In this document: piece after piece, positions 19,978 through 29,428 of the stretch
Numbering within the stretch: position 1 is the stretch's first letter
How the letters are laid out: every line of letters begins with the position of its first letter
DNA from: Tethya wilhelma
Lineage: Eukaryota; Porifera; Demospongiae; Tethyida; Tethyidae
DNA: 64,000 nucleotides
Direction of reading: 5' to 3'
Assembly: GCA_964030475.1 (NCBI GenBank)
Contig: CAXIPT010000001.1
Span: 1,169,681-1,233,680 of the forward strand
Notes under the pieces: generated by a model
What the model was told of the DNA's origin: nothing
What the model saw: only the letters and a program-made list of their open reading frames with translations
Databases searched by the model: none
Made by a program: the position numbers and the translations under genes

Positions 19978-21233
19978 TTTTTTTTTTTTTTTTTTTTTCT
20001 ATTATAATATTTATGCAAGTGAACATTTGCAAGGGTAGACAGTCAGATAGCTGAAAGCTAATAGGTGACGCTACCTACTACATAAACATTAAGTTAGCTT
20101 ACTTACAACAAGAGTGTATCATAAAAATTAACTACAGCATAAAAACAGTCACAGTCCACAATATTAAAAATGATGCGTCAAAAGGAAGTTCCTGAAATGA
20201 GAATACGATCCAGTTACTACTTCATTGGGCAGGCCATTCCACACTCTAACTGTGTCCAAGTAAAATGAATGGTGGTATGTATTGGTTCTCGCAGAGTTAG
20301 ATATAAGCATCATTGAGTGGTGGCTCCTGATATCAGCATTATACAGGCCTGTGTCTCAGCTGATTTGGGAGAGTAGTATACACAAGTTTGTAGAGTATAC
20401 AAAGCTTTAGGTACATCCTTCTTTGCTCTAGTGACTGTACATTAGCCCAAGCCACAAGCTCATCATAAGAGGCTGACCAGTTTTTCCTGCACATCCGAAG
20501 AGCAAACATCTGAACTGATTCCAATGCCATGATGTCCTTTTTTAGGAAAGGATCCCAAACTGGACTGGCATACTCCAGATGAGGTCTTATGTAGCTCTTG
20601 TATAGATGCAGGAGATCTTGACTGTTAAGGTATGTATAAAATCTTCTATACAAGAGACCGACTAGCCTTCTGGCCTTGTTAACAACTGCCTGAGTGTGAT
20701 CAGACCACGACAGACTTGCATTTAGTAAGAGACCTAGATACTTGTACTCATAGACTTGTTGTAGAGTGACAGATCCTAGCTGGAGATTGCTTGGGGGCAG
20801 AGCAGGGTGTCGCTTGCGTGAAACAACCATAAATTTACATTTAGCTCCATTTAACGTTAAAAAGTTTTCATCCACCCAGTGGTCAACTTCATTGATGTCC
20901 AGCTGAATCAACTCAAAGTCGATCGGAGATTTTATTGGTCTATAGAGGAGCAGATCATCAGCAAAAATGGTCAGTGAGAAATTAGTAGACAGATTGATTC
21001 TAGCAATACCATCAAAGTACACTAAGAATAATAGCGGGCCCAAGTTAGACCCTTGTGGAACCCCTGACAAAACGTGTTTTGAGACTGAAGAGGCTCCGTT
21101 TATTACCACTTGTTGTGTCCTATTGAGCAAGTATCCACACAGCCATCTAACTAGATATGTGTTGACTCCAGTAGCCAGCAACTTTTGTAATAGCGGTCTC
21201 TGTGGCACTGAGTCAAACGCCTTCCTTAAATCT
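19978..21233 (-). mobile_element. 5'-truncated LINE with A-tail
   Basis: A T-run at about 19978-20000 is the A-tail on the minus strand. Upstream lies a 3' UTR of about 340 bp and then a reverse transcriptase. The homology starts abruptly at about 21233 inside the motif DLRKAFDSVP, which is normal 5' truncation of a non-LTR retrotransposon. No clear target duplication was found. Confidence 0.8.
20339..21233 (-). pseudogene. LINE reverse transcriptase, C-terminal part
   Basis: The frame contains KAFDSVPQRPLL, SGVPQGSNLGPLLFLVY, the catalytic FADDLLLY, LNGAKCKFMVVS, YKYLGLLL and a C-terminal HLYKSYIRPHLEYASPVWDP segment. This is the thumb and connection region of a CR1/Jockey/L2-type LINE (clade not resolved). 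The fingers and endonuclease are missing. The part present has no internal stop, so the insertion is fairly young. Confidence 0.88.
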
Positions 21234-21357
21234 TATGTGGTGTGCTTCATTTTGTGTGTGTATATTACATGAACAATAAAACCTAGCTATTAAATTTTGT
21301 TTCCTCAAGTTGGAACTGAGCTTGGGCTAGACTTCATGCATGCATACTTTATATATA

Positions 21358-22334
21358 CAAGTAGTAAAAATTTCAAAAAAATAAGTAGGGTAGGAATGGG
21401 CAGTGCGGTAAAAAGTATTGTAACAAGGAATGTTTCAATTTCGGCACATGACTACTTCATTTTTATTCTTGATCCCTCATACGGATCATCATGATCAGTG
21501 TCATAAATTGTACAATAGTATACCATAGCTTATTATTGCATTGGTTTAAATTCCTACTAATCAGTTAACTAAGTAGTAGAGTAAACTATAACAGACAGGT
21601 AACTTAAACTGGACTGCCAGCCAAGAGTTGGTTATAAAAAATGAAGTAGTCATGTGCCGAAATTGAGACATTCCTTGTTACAATACTTTTTACCGCACTG
21701 CCCATTCCTACCCTACTTATTTTTTTGAAATTTTTACTACTTGTTCATTCGCTTTTTTCAACACTACAGTGTGGAGACTATCAGAGACTGGTTAGTCCCT
21801 ACAAAAAACTTGAGTAGCAGTAATAGTCAGTTTGCTAATGTGCAATTTGCGCATGCGCATTATATGCCACGAGGATAGATAATGACCTTTGAACTCTACC
21901 TACAGAAGATGGCTGCATTGAAGTGTATGAATTTATATACTAAGTTTCAAAGCTTTCTAGCTCTTGTTTGAGCAGATTTAGGCAGTAAACGAGTGCAAAA
22001 GATCCTAGTTTGGGTGTAAAGAAGTTACTTTGTGTAGTCAAAACTAGCTCAATGCCTTTTGTTTCTCTGGAAATGGCGTTCAAGTCTAAGTGAGAACAAA
22101 ACTGCGTGGGTGTAGCTTCTGACTAGCGCTCTCGACGAGTGCTATAGGAAAGTTTCTGTGAGCTTTAGCCCTTCCATGCTGTTGGTAATCTGTCTAAGAG
22201 AGCCTCTGAGCAAGTTTGAAGGTTAACTTAGTCTTGCTAGATTTTTATGGTGGTAAACATTTTGTATTGTGTCTATGGGACAGTCGGCTCATTCCTACTA
22301 GTATACGTACTACCGTACGTATATATACGTATGA
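21358..22334 (+). mobile_element. TE2 copy 2 (0.98 kb)
   Basis: Same ends as the copy at 15585: CAAGTAGTAAAAATTTC on the left and ...CGTATGA on the right, again with A before and T after. The inner inverted arms are at 21358-21460 and about 21640-21745. The terminal hairpin region is slightly extended by extra TA/ACGT units. Confidence 0.82.
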
Positions 22335-22548
22335 TAGGTGACAAGTCCACTGGATAAGAATTCAGCAGTAGTATAGTTGCCTGTTGGCTTGCGGCAGCGA
22401 GACTGCACACTGAGCTAGTCTCTAGCTCTGATCAAATGTAATCTTAAATAGGATCAATATACTGATGGCTGCTTAGCATGGTAAATGACCTGCACTAGCT
22501 GTCTGTTGTTCGGAAATCGGAGGTATACGTAGCCACTATATTTGGTAC

Positions 22549-23020
22549 TAGGCCTTGTGAAATTATGCTCAAAAATTTACCTATTGTTCTATTCTTAAAT
22601 TCCCAATACATGACCCTATTATTCTTTCTCATGATCCCCATTATTCTCGAATTATTCTTGGTAGCAGGCTCATCATAGTAAATTGTATATCAAGCTAATT
22701 TTGCATATTCACCTTACAAGGCTTGTAACAATTTAATTAACACTAACAAGCCCACAACCAAAAATTCAGTAACACAGTTTAACCATCTTAAATATGCTCA
22801 AACTGCTTTTTGGAGTAATTAAGATACATGGTGGGGGGGAAATATATATACATTCTTTTTATCTGTAGTTATTGTACCTCAACAATCCTTCATTCTTGCA
22901 TGCTTGTGTGATGACCATTACCAAAAATCATAAATTTTTCACCTATTATTCCAGCATTATTCTCAATGCTCCAAGCTCCCTATTATTCTCAAAATTATGC
23001 TAGCATAATTTCACAAGACC
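22549..23020. mobile_element. MITE with ~20-bp inverted ends and 10-bp target duplication
   Basis: The ends GGCCTTGTGAAATTATGC and GCATAATTTCACAAGACC are inverted. TATTTGGTAC occurs directly on both sides (22539-22548 and 23021-23030). The interior has repeated CCTATTATTCT motifs and no coding frame. A 9-10 bp duplication points to the Mutator-like group (inference). Confidence 0.72.
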
Positions 23021-23276
23021 TATTTGGTACATACGTCTTCTCTAAGTACAGAATGTATAAGGAGTTATAATTAACACACAGCACTTTGTCCACTATATTA
23101 GGTAGTTGGAAGTGTCCAGAATGTTTGCAATTATTTTATGGAAAATGTTTACTGTTGCTTCTCATTCCAATCTTTTATCTATGTCTTCCTTAAGCCTTCA
23201 AAAAATTGATTATATTTTAATTAATGTAGTTTTGCACTGATTATTAGCTCTTGTTATTGTTAACAGTTAGTAACTG

Positions 23277-23360
23277 TTATAAAGAAGTAAACAAAATCAC
23301 CTCACTTGTATATAATATATATTATATACAAGTGAGGTGATTTTGTTTACTTCTTTATAA
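23277..23360. repeat. Perfect 84-bp palindrome
   Basis: Two arms of 42 bp (23277-23318 and 23319-23360) are exact inverse copies with no spacer. The arm includes AAGAAGTAAACAAAATCACC and the centre is ATAATATATTAT-like. Outside the arms the match ends at once. It could be a foldback element or a cruciform-forming site. Confidence 0.9.
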
Positions 23361-23482
23361 GCCTTTGTAACTATATGTTTATGGAATAATTTTTGTACAT
23401 GAACAGTATATTATAGAGGTATTTTTTTTTCCATATTATAATAATATAGGTCTAAATGGGTACTCGTGTGCCTGATTTGTAC

Positions 23483-23853
23483 TTAAAACAGGATCCAGAT
23501 AAGATCCGGAAATTTTTTTTTCCGGATTCTGAAATTTCGAAGAGTTTTAAAAGCTTAGATCTAAGCCACTTGATTATGCCTAAGCAGGTCCAAGCTTAGA
23601 CCTAAGCTTCAATGATTAGACCTAAGCTTTCTAAGCTTAGATCTAAGCTTCAATGCTTAGGTCTAAGCTTAGGCCTAAGCCTTCTAAGCTTAGACCTAAG
23701 CTTCAATGATTAGGTCTAAGCTATGAGCTTATAGGTCTAAGCATGGACCTGCTTAGGCCTAATCAAGTGGCTTAGATCTAAGCTTTCAAAACTCTTCGAA
23801 ATTTCAGAATCCGGAAAAAAAATTTTCCGGATCTTATCTGGATCCTGTTTTAA
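23483..23853. mobile_element. TTAA-flanked foldback MITE
   Basis: TTAA at 23483-23486 and 23850-23853 flank AACAGGATCCAGATAAGATC and its inverse. The inverted arms reach about 100 bp, and the interior is a series of AAGCTTAGACCTAAGCTT-type units, themselves palindromic. TTAA duplication is the mark of piggyBac-type transposition (family knowledge). No coding frame. Confidence 0.75.
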
Positions 23854-24306
23854 CTTTTAGTAGTAATTTTGAATGATAATGTATAATATATTTTTGTATG
23901 ATACATATAACGTACTGCGTCCTTTATACTGATACGTATTTACTCTCATGCTGTAGAGAAGAATCTGATATATGGGTATGTATACCCCCACCCCCAGCTT
24001 ACACATGAGCGAAAAACAATATTATTTCGATTGAGACGGTCATTAATATTATGTCCAAGTTCAATTGTTCAATTACAGCTATATTAATTAGTAATTTTAT
24101 AGGAGCTGCAATTATTGACAAGCTAGTTTCATGAAATCCACATAATTATTATAGTTGGCTAAATGCAAAACAGGCATAAATTTAGTTGGCATATAATGCA
24201 TGTTTTGCTGGAATACATCTGCGCCCAACATTTCGCAGAATATTCATTAATAACTACGTAATTACTAGCCCCACCCACCTAGCTCTAAAATTCATTTCCG
24301 GTAAAG

Positions 24307-24540
24307 ATGCCTGTCAGCGTTGAGCAATGGCGGGCTGCCACAGGCGCCCTGAACGCTAGTAAACGATGGCCACACACCTCCCGACACAGTTTCAAGTCCT
24401 CTACTTCGTTTTGTGACTTTCTACTTCCTTCCCTCCCTGACTGGAAAGGCTACTACCCTCTAGTCGTGTTATTGTGTCTACCTCTGCTCAGTGGTGTATT
24501 TTCTGTGTATGGCTATCATGATACGCCTGGTCAGTGGTGA
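24307..24540 (+). CDS. Small hypothetical protein with one hydrophobic segment
   Basis: 77 codons from ATG at 24307, after the sequence TTCCGGTAAAG. It starts MPVSVEQWRAATGALNASK, has a basic, Ser-rich middle, and a hydrophobic stretch (YYPLVVLLCLPLLSGVF) near the C-terminus. Codon use is more coding-like than its surroundings. No family is recognised with confidence. It may be a first exon: a CAAG|GTAGG-like sequence follows at 24570. Confidence 0.35.
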   Translation: MPVSVEQWRAATGALNASKRWPHTSRHSFKSSTSFCDFLLPSLPDWKGYYPLVVLLCLPLLSGVFSVYGYHDTPGQW

Positions 24541-24676
24541 AGAAACTATGGCCAGTCTGTATACTGGTACAAGTAAGTAGGTTTTAACTGTAATTTGTGT
24601 CATTCTATATATGAGATCAAAGGAAGCAGTACATGAACTACAAGTAGTCCAAGACTAGAAACTCACAATCACTCAG

Positions 24677-25551
24677 CAAGGGGTGGTCACTCCAATACTT
24701 GCTGTACTTCCACCTGCGACCGCGGGTCAAGAATCTTGACCCTAGAAAATGGGCCTTGACCGCTTGACCGCACCTAAAACTACATCTTGACCGCTTGACC
24801 CAACTCTCAGGACTGCTTGACCGAATGTACTGTGTGGATCAGTGAGAGGCGTGGCATAAATGAAACCCAACCACGCCTTTTATTAATTAGATGCCCAAAA
24901 TAGTACAAGTCCACTAATTTAGTAAACAAGACTGTCTTGTTTTGTCTTGCATGATTTTGCAGATGGTCTAATCATGCTAACAGAGCTAGAGCTAAAGTAA
25001 TAGACTCTAGTGCAGCTACGTTGTTGTACCGTGGTTTCTGAAATTCGTTTAAGCCACCAGCACCATGATTGTATAAAGGAGAGAAATTGGGTCCAAGCAG
25101 AAAGATATATGGCAGCTTCAGCCTTGATACAGCGACATGACTCCGCATGCATACTCTAGACGTCTGTGCAGAGCTCCGAACTGCTTTAGATCACGTGATT
25201 ACTTTGTGAAGCGAGCTCCACCCACTCATTTCTTTTGCAGCGAAAGCTGAGCGGTCAGCAGCTATTAGCAACCTCGTCTGAGCATTTTAACTAGCTCCTA
25301 GCAGTGAAAAATAAACTTTTATGTGTAGAACAGTGTAAATAATCGTGTCAAACAACTGGAGCGTTTAGTAAATTGCATGTAAGAATAGTATGACGTCATC
25401 CAAATTGAGCGGTGAGCTTGACCTCTTGACCGCACCTAAAATTCGATTTTGACCTCTTTACCGCACCAAAAATCAGACCTTGACCGTTTGACCGCACCTT
25501 GACCGCGGTCGCGGGTGGAAGTACAGCAAGTATTGGAGTGACCACCCCTTG
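24677..25551. mobile_element. DNA transposon remnant with long inverted ends, 5-bp duplication
   Basis: The ends CAAGGGGTGGTCACTCC and GGAGTGACCACCCCTTG are inverted over about 50 bp, including a GACCGCGGTC-like palindrome. CTCAG flanks both sides (24672-24676 and 25552-25556). Subterminal tandem motifs CTTGACCGCTTGACCGCACC occur at both ends. The interior has no convincing coding frame. Confidence 0.75.
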
Positions 25552-25556
25552 CTCAG

Positions 25557-26341
25557 CTCTCAGGGCCATTAACCGATTAAGGCCTGGGTCAGTATAATAT
25601 GGTAATAATTAAGGCCAAGTTTTATGCAGAATTAGAATAACTTTCTAATACAATATGTCGTAACCATAGAAACGGAAACGTATAAACTTTCATCCATCCT
25701 TAACTTTCTGAAAAATTAATTAGTCATGTGACCTAATTAAATTCATAATATTAACTAAACGGAACAGAAGGAGTGTTGCCATGGCAACCAAAATTTTATC
25801 ACTTATTTACGACACCAAAATATCGATTTTCACCGAAGAATTTTTTTATACCTTGTTGGTATGGAGAGTTATTAACCGATTATACGCTGAATTCTTTTGA
25901 AGTGAATGACGTCATACGCGTACGGCGAAATTAAAATTTTAAATTTTTAGTAGCTACGCCTTCTTTTTGTTTTTCTTCTAAAGTAAAGATTAGGCAAACC
26001 TTTTTATATGATGCAGCTAAGCAACATTCAAGCTTACTATACTCCAGGTCTTGTTGCTTAGTGAAGCTTTTGCTGGTAAAAAAAGCCTAACATACGGGAG
26101 GGTCAAATACGCTAGGATATAGCCGCACGTATATATAAAGCTTTTTTTCCAGCTAGTCAGCAACGCTTACAAAAGCGATGCGATGCTATGGCTATATAGC
26201 CTAACTATCCCTGCACCTACGTAGCAAGTTTCAAGCTTATCCTCTGAAGGGTTGTAGAAAAAACGTTGATCTAATATCGCCCATCGTGATCGCGAAGATC
26301 GTGACCGTTAGTCGCTCAACGACGAGTAGCGCCACGCCTTA
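25557..26341. other. Intergenic, nothing firm
   Basis: Two copies of ATTAACCGATTA (about 25568 and 25872) suggest the edges of another decayed element of about 300 bp, but the rest does not fold back clearly. No gene seen. Confidence 0.3.
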
Positions 26342-26388
26342 NNNNNNNNNNNNNNNNNNNNNNNNNNNNNNNNNNNNNNNNNNNNNNN
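26342..26388. other. Assembly gap, 47 N
   Basis: A run of N lies directly before the micro-exon array, so the 5' part of that gene is not available. Confidence 0.99.
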
Positions 26389-26414
26389 CTCTAGTTATAG
26401 CATTTGTCTTGCAG

Positions 26415-26618
26415 AGTCTGACGGAGAGAGTGAGTCCATTCTTCCTCGTAGAAGTAGGAAGACTACTTCAGTGACACAAGGTGTGTTTCTTCTGTGCGTG
26501 TGTGTGCTCTAGTTATAGCATTCGTCTTGCAGAGTCTGATGGAGAGAGTAAGTCCGTTCTTCCTCGTAGAGATAAGAAGACTACTTCAGTGACACAAGGT
26601 GTGTTTCTTGTATGTGTG

Positions 26619-26649
<31 letters not shown>

Positions 26650-26882
26650 ATGAGTGAGTGAGTGAGTGAGTGAGTGAGTGAGTGAGTGCTCTAGTTATAG
26701 CATTTGTCTTGCAGGGTTCGTTCTTCCTCGTAGATGTAAGAAGACTACTACAGTGTCACGAGGTGTGTTTCTTCTGTGTGTGTATGTGTGTGCTCTAGTG
26801 ATAGCATTCGTCTTGCAGAGTCTGACGGAGAGAGTGAGTCCGTTCTTCCTAGTAGAAGTAAGAAGACTACTACAGTGTCACG

Positions 26883-26955
<73 letters not shown>

Positions 26956-27304
26956 TGTGTCTGTGTCTGTGTGTGAGTGAGTGAGTGAGTGAGTGAGTGC
27001 TCTAGTTATAGCATTTGTCTTGCAGGGTCCGTTCTTCCTCGTAGATGTAAGAAGACTACTACAGTGTCACGAGGTGTGTTTCTTCTGTGTGTGTATGTGT
27101 GTGCTCTAGTGATAGCATTTGTCTTGCAGAGTCTGATGGAGAGAGTGAGTCCATTCTTCCTTGTAGAAGTAAGAAGACTACTACAGTGTCACGAGGTATG
27201 ATTTTTTTTCTCTCCATGTCTGTTGGATTTTATAATAATAGTGGTTTTACTGTGTCTGTTTCAGAGAGTGGGACAAAAAAGACTGCTACAGTGTCACGAG
27301 GTAT

Positions 27305-27386
<82 letters not shown>

Positions 27387-27667
27387 GGCTGTGGTAATAA
27401 TATAGTGGAAAGAAGACTGCCACAGTGTCTCAAGGTGTATTAGTGTGTTATTTCTGTGTGTGTGTCCTCTGGTTAACACATATAACATAACATTCTTTTT
27501 GCAGTGAGTGTGACAACTCTCCGAAAGAAAGCTGTCACTGTGACTCAACCTCATGTATCAAGGAAGAGACAGTCATCTAAGGTTTGTTATTTACAAATGT
27601 GATATGTATACATCGATATATCTGCTTTCATGTTGATGTTGAATCTGTTTTTTAGATGGCTACCTAG
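26415..27667 (+). CDS. Micro-exon array, 3' end of gene with stop codon
   Basis: Exons: 26415-26480, 26533-26598, 26715-26762, 26819-26884, 27026-27073, 27130-27195, 27265-27300, an odd one at 27406-27434, 27505-27581 and the last 27656-27667. Lengths are 66, 66, 48, 66, 48, 66, 36, 29, 77 and 12 nt. The first seven are phase 1 to phase 1. They encode units that all end in (K/R)KT(T/A)(T/S)V(S/T)(R/Q). The 77-nt exon (VSVTTLRKKAVTVTQ, then SRKRQSSK) ends in phase 0, and the last exon gives MAT and a stop (TAG at 27665-27667). The 29-nt exon does not fit the phase; see findings. Donors are GTGTGT or GTATG, and acceptors TTGCAG or TTTCAG. The product would be a basic, Ser/Thr-rich repeat tail. 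Its 5' exons are lost in the gap; by comparison with 17154-19816 a Death domain is likely. Confidence 0.72.
26886..26998. repeat. (GT)n(GTCT)n(AGTG)n intronic microsatellite
   Basis: The longest run in this array. It begins at the donor of the exon ending at 26884, so the donor GT is the first unit of the microsatellite. Confidence 0.9.
27306..27384. repeat. (CT)n(GT)n intronic microsatellite
   Basis: A CT run of about 50 bp is followed by a GT run, in the intron between the 36-nt and 29-nt exons. A shorter version lies in the inverse copy at about 30672-30720. Confidence 0.9.
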
Positions 27668-27935
27668 ATGTTAAACTGTTACTGAACTGGTCATCATGAA
27701 TATTATTATAGTACCATTGCATTCTTGTAAATTTATAATAGCATCATCAGTCATTGTGTTCGTTTGATAATTTTTATATATTATGTTTGAACTTTTTGTT
27801 CAATTCATTGAGTCATTCATTCCATTCATTCATATATACAGACATTGAGACATTTATTGTATCATAGATAATGGTATACGTGTATAGGTGAAATTCTAAA
27901 AAGGACGCGCGCGTTCATTTAGCGTGGCCACGTGA

Positions 27936-28538
27936 TCATGTACGTGAGAGAAATTGATCTAGCCTTGATCGATCACAAGGATCCCGCGACGCCGGTCTTC
28001 GGATGGACACTTAGACTGTAAACACTGCTTGGGCCAACTTCAAATTGTAACTCTGGCAGTTTTAGACTTCAATATAATGTCTATATGTCTCTACTGCTCT
28101 CAATTGTTCAAGAAATAGCATTTACAGGAATGTTTGTAGCTTGTAAATGCGACCGATTTATTGATTTCCAAATCGCGCTTAAACAACCCTTCGGCCTGTC
28201 GTAGTATGAAGAGCTTTCGGGCCCAGATTTTATATTTGCAAACTATAATGTCTTAGGTATGTGTACTATTAGTATTATAGCCCTAGCGCTAACACACCTG
28301 CGATTTATAGTTGCTGTCCGAAAGTTGCTGTTAACCGCACGAAACAAGAGTTGCGTCGGCCACACAATTAATAACGTAATAGCTTTGGAGTACTCAACTA
28401 GTTGGGGCTGGTCTTAGACTATCCTGTAATAAAATTTGATGCTGATTCACGTGAACCAAGTCCGAAGTCTGTGCGGCTTTTAGTTTTTGAGATACAAGTG
28501 TCCGAATTTGATGGTGGACGAACATCGGTGGCTTACTC
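27936..28538 (-). mobile_element. TE1 copy C, terminal 600 bp only
   Basis: The minus strand from 28538 reads GAGTAAGCCACCGATG and follows copies A and B closely to about 28020, then with gaps to about 27936. TA follows at 28539-28540. Internal parts and transposase are missing, so it is a deletion derivative or a solo end. It is joined directly to TE2 sequence at 28541. Confidence 0.78.
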
Positions 28539-28540
28539 TA

Positions 28541-28803
28541 TATACGTAAGTACGTAAGTACGTAAGTTAGGAGAACAAAAATGGCACTATGGTGGCTTCC
28601 CACTAGCGCTCTTTACGAGTGCTGAGGAAAGTTTTTGTGAGTTTTAGGCCTTGCATGCAGTTGGTAGTCTATCATTGAGAACCTCTGATCAACTTTGAAG
28701 CCTTAATTTTGTTTGACTAGATTTTTATGGTGGCCAACATTTTGTATTGTGTCTATGGGACAGTCGGCCCATTCCTACTATACGTACTACCGTATACGTA
28801 TGA
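28541..28803 (+). mobile_element. TE2 copy 3, right-hand fragment
   Basis: Starts in the (ACGTAAGT)n part of TE2 and runs to the common end CGTATGA followed by T. The left three quarters are absent. TE1 copy C abuts it, so TE1 probably went into TE2 at a TA of this repeat and the outer part was then lost. Confidence 0.75.
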
Positions 28804-28901
28804 TAAACTTTAAGATTATTAGAGTCCATCTTCTAAATCTAATTAACTTATCACAAGCACTTAGAATTTGCTTCACCATAATAACTTTGCTCGTGGGCTC
28901 A

Positions 28902-29285
28902 CTAAAAGAGATCACCCAAATCAAGCCCAGCATCAGAAAGTAAATCAAGCAGTGTTGTCAGCAGGCTAAGAAAATCTCCAAGATCAAAATCCCCTCCACC
29001 AAGTCCAACATTATTGTCTCCATTGTCATCTTCATCATCTTCATCATCATTGTCATCATCACCATTGTTAGTTTCACGAGTAGTATTGCTTTTCGATTTA
29101 GACTTGCCACGACGTTTACTACGGGCTTTAAGATTTTCATCATTTTCTTGTTCCTCCAGCTCATTACCAGCATCATGGTTGTTTTCATTTTCGTTTAAAG
29201 GAGCTGCAGACGTTTCTTGTAGAAACTCTAGAACAAGTGCTCCAGCAAACAATGTGACAAGCAAAACACTAGCTCTGCGACCCAT
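28902..29285 (-). CDS. Small secreted acidic protein, uncharacterised
   Basis: 127 codons from the ATG at 29283-29285 on the minus strand, single exon. The N-terminus is a signal peptide (MGRRASVLLVTLFAGALVL, cleavage probably near TSAAP). Then come an Asn/Glu-rich segment, a basic block RSKRRGKSKSKS with possible dibasic processing, a run of Asp/Asn/Glu (about 30 residues), and a Gly-Leu-Asp tail with LGGGDFDLGDF and LLDLLSD repeats. The pattern is that of a secreted precursor or an acidic matrix/biomineral-type protein; there is no cysteine. A TATA box (TATATAAAGG on the minus strand) lies near 29418-29428, about 135 bp upstream. The family is not recognised. Confidence 0.68.
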   Translation of the reverse strand: MGRRASVLLVTLFAGALVLEFLQETSAAPLNENENNHDAGNELEEQENDENLKARSKRRGKSKSKSNTTRETNNGDDDNDDEDDEDDNGDNNVGLGGGDFDLGDFLSLLTTLLDLLSDAGLDLGDLF

Positions 29286-29415
29286 TCTTTAACAATGCTC
29301 TCTAACTTTGGAATAATAGACACTTCAGTTGACAAAGAGGTACTAAGTTGTATACGCAAACTGCTTATGTTCTTGGTGCTGATCAATACAATTGACTGAG
29401 CACATAAGCTACCAT

Positions 29416-29428
29416 CCTTTATATATCC
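29416..29428 (-). promoter_or_regulatory. TATA box of the secreted protein gene
   Basis: The minus strand reads GGATATATAAAGG about 135 bp before the ATG at 29285. That leaves room for a 5' UTR of about 100 nt. Confidence 0.45.

Noticed and set aside
24919..25152. Minus-strand ORF of 77 codons
   Set aside because: It lies inside the inverted-repeat element at 24677-25551 and shows no domain or coding bias.
24700..25510. CTTGACCG tandem motifs as a regulatory array or CRISPR
   Set aside because: They sit symmetrically inside the inverted ends of a mobile element with a 5-bp target duplication.
27230..27433. Arg-Glu repeat ORFs on the minus strand
   Set aside because: They are translations of the (CT)n/(GA)n microsatellite in an intron.
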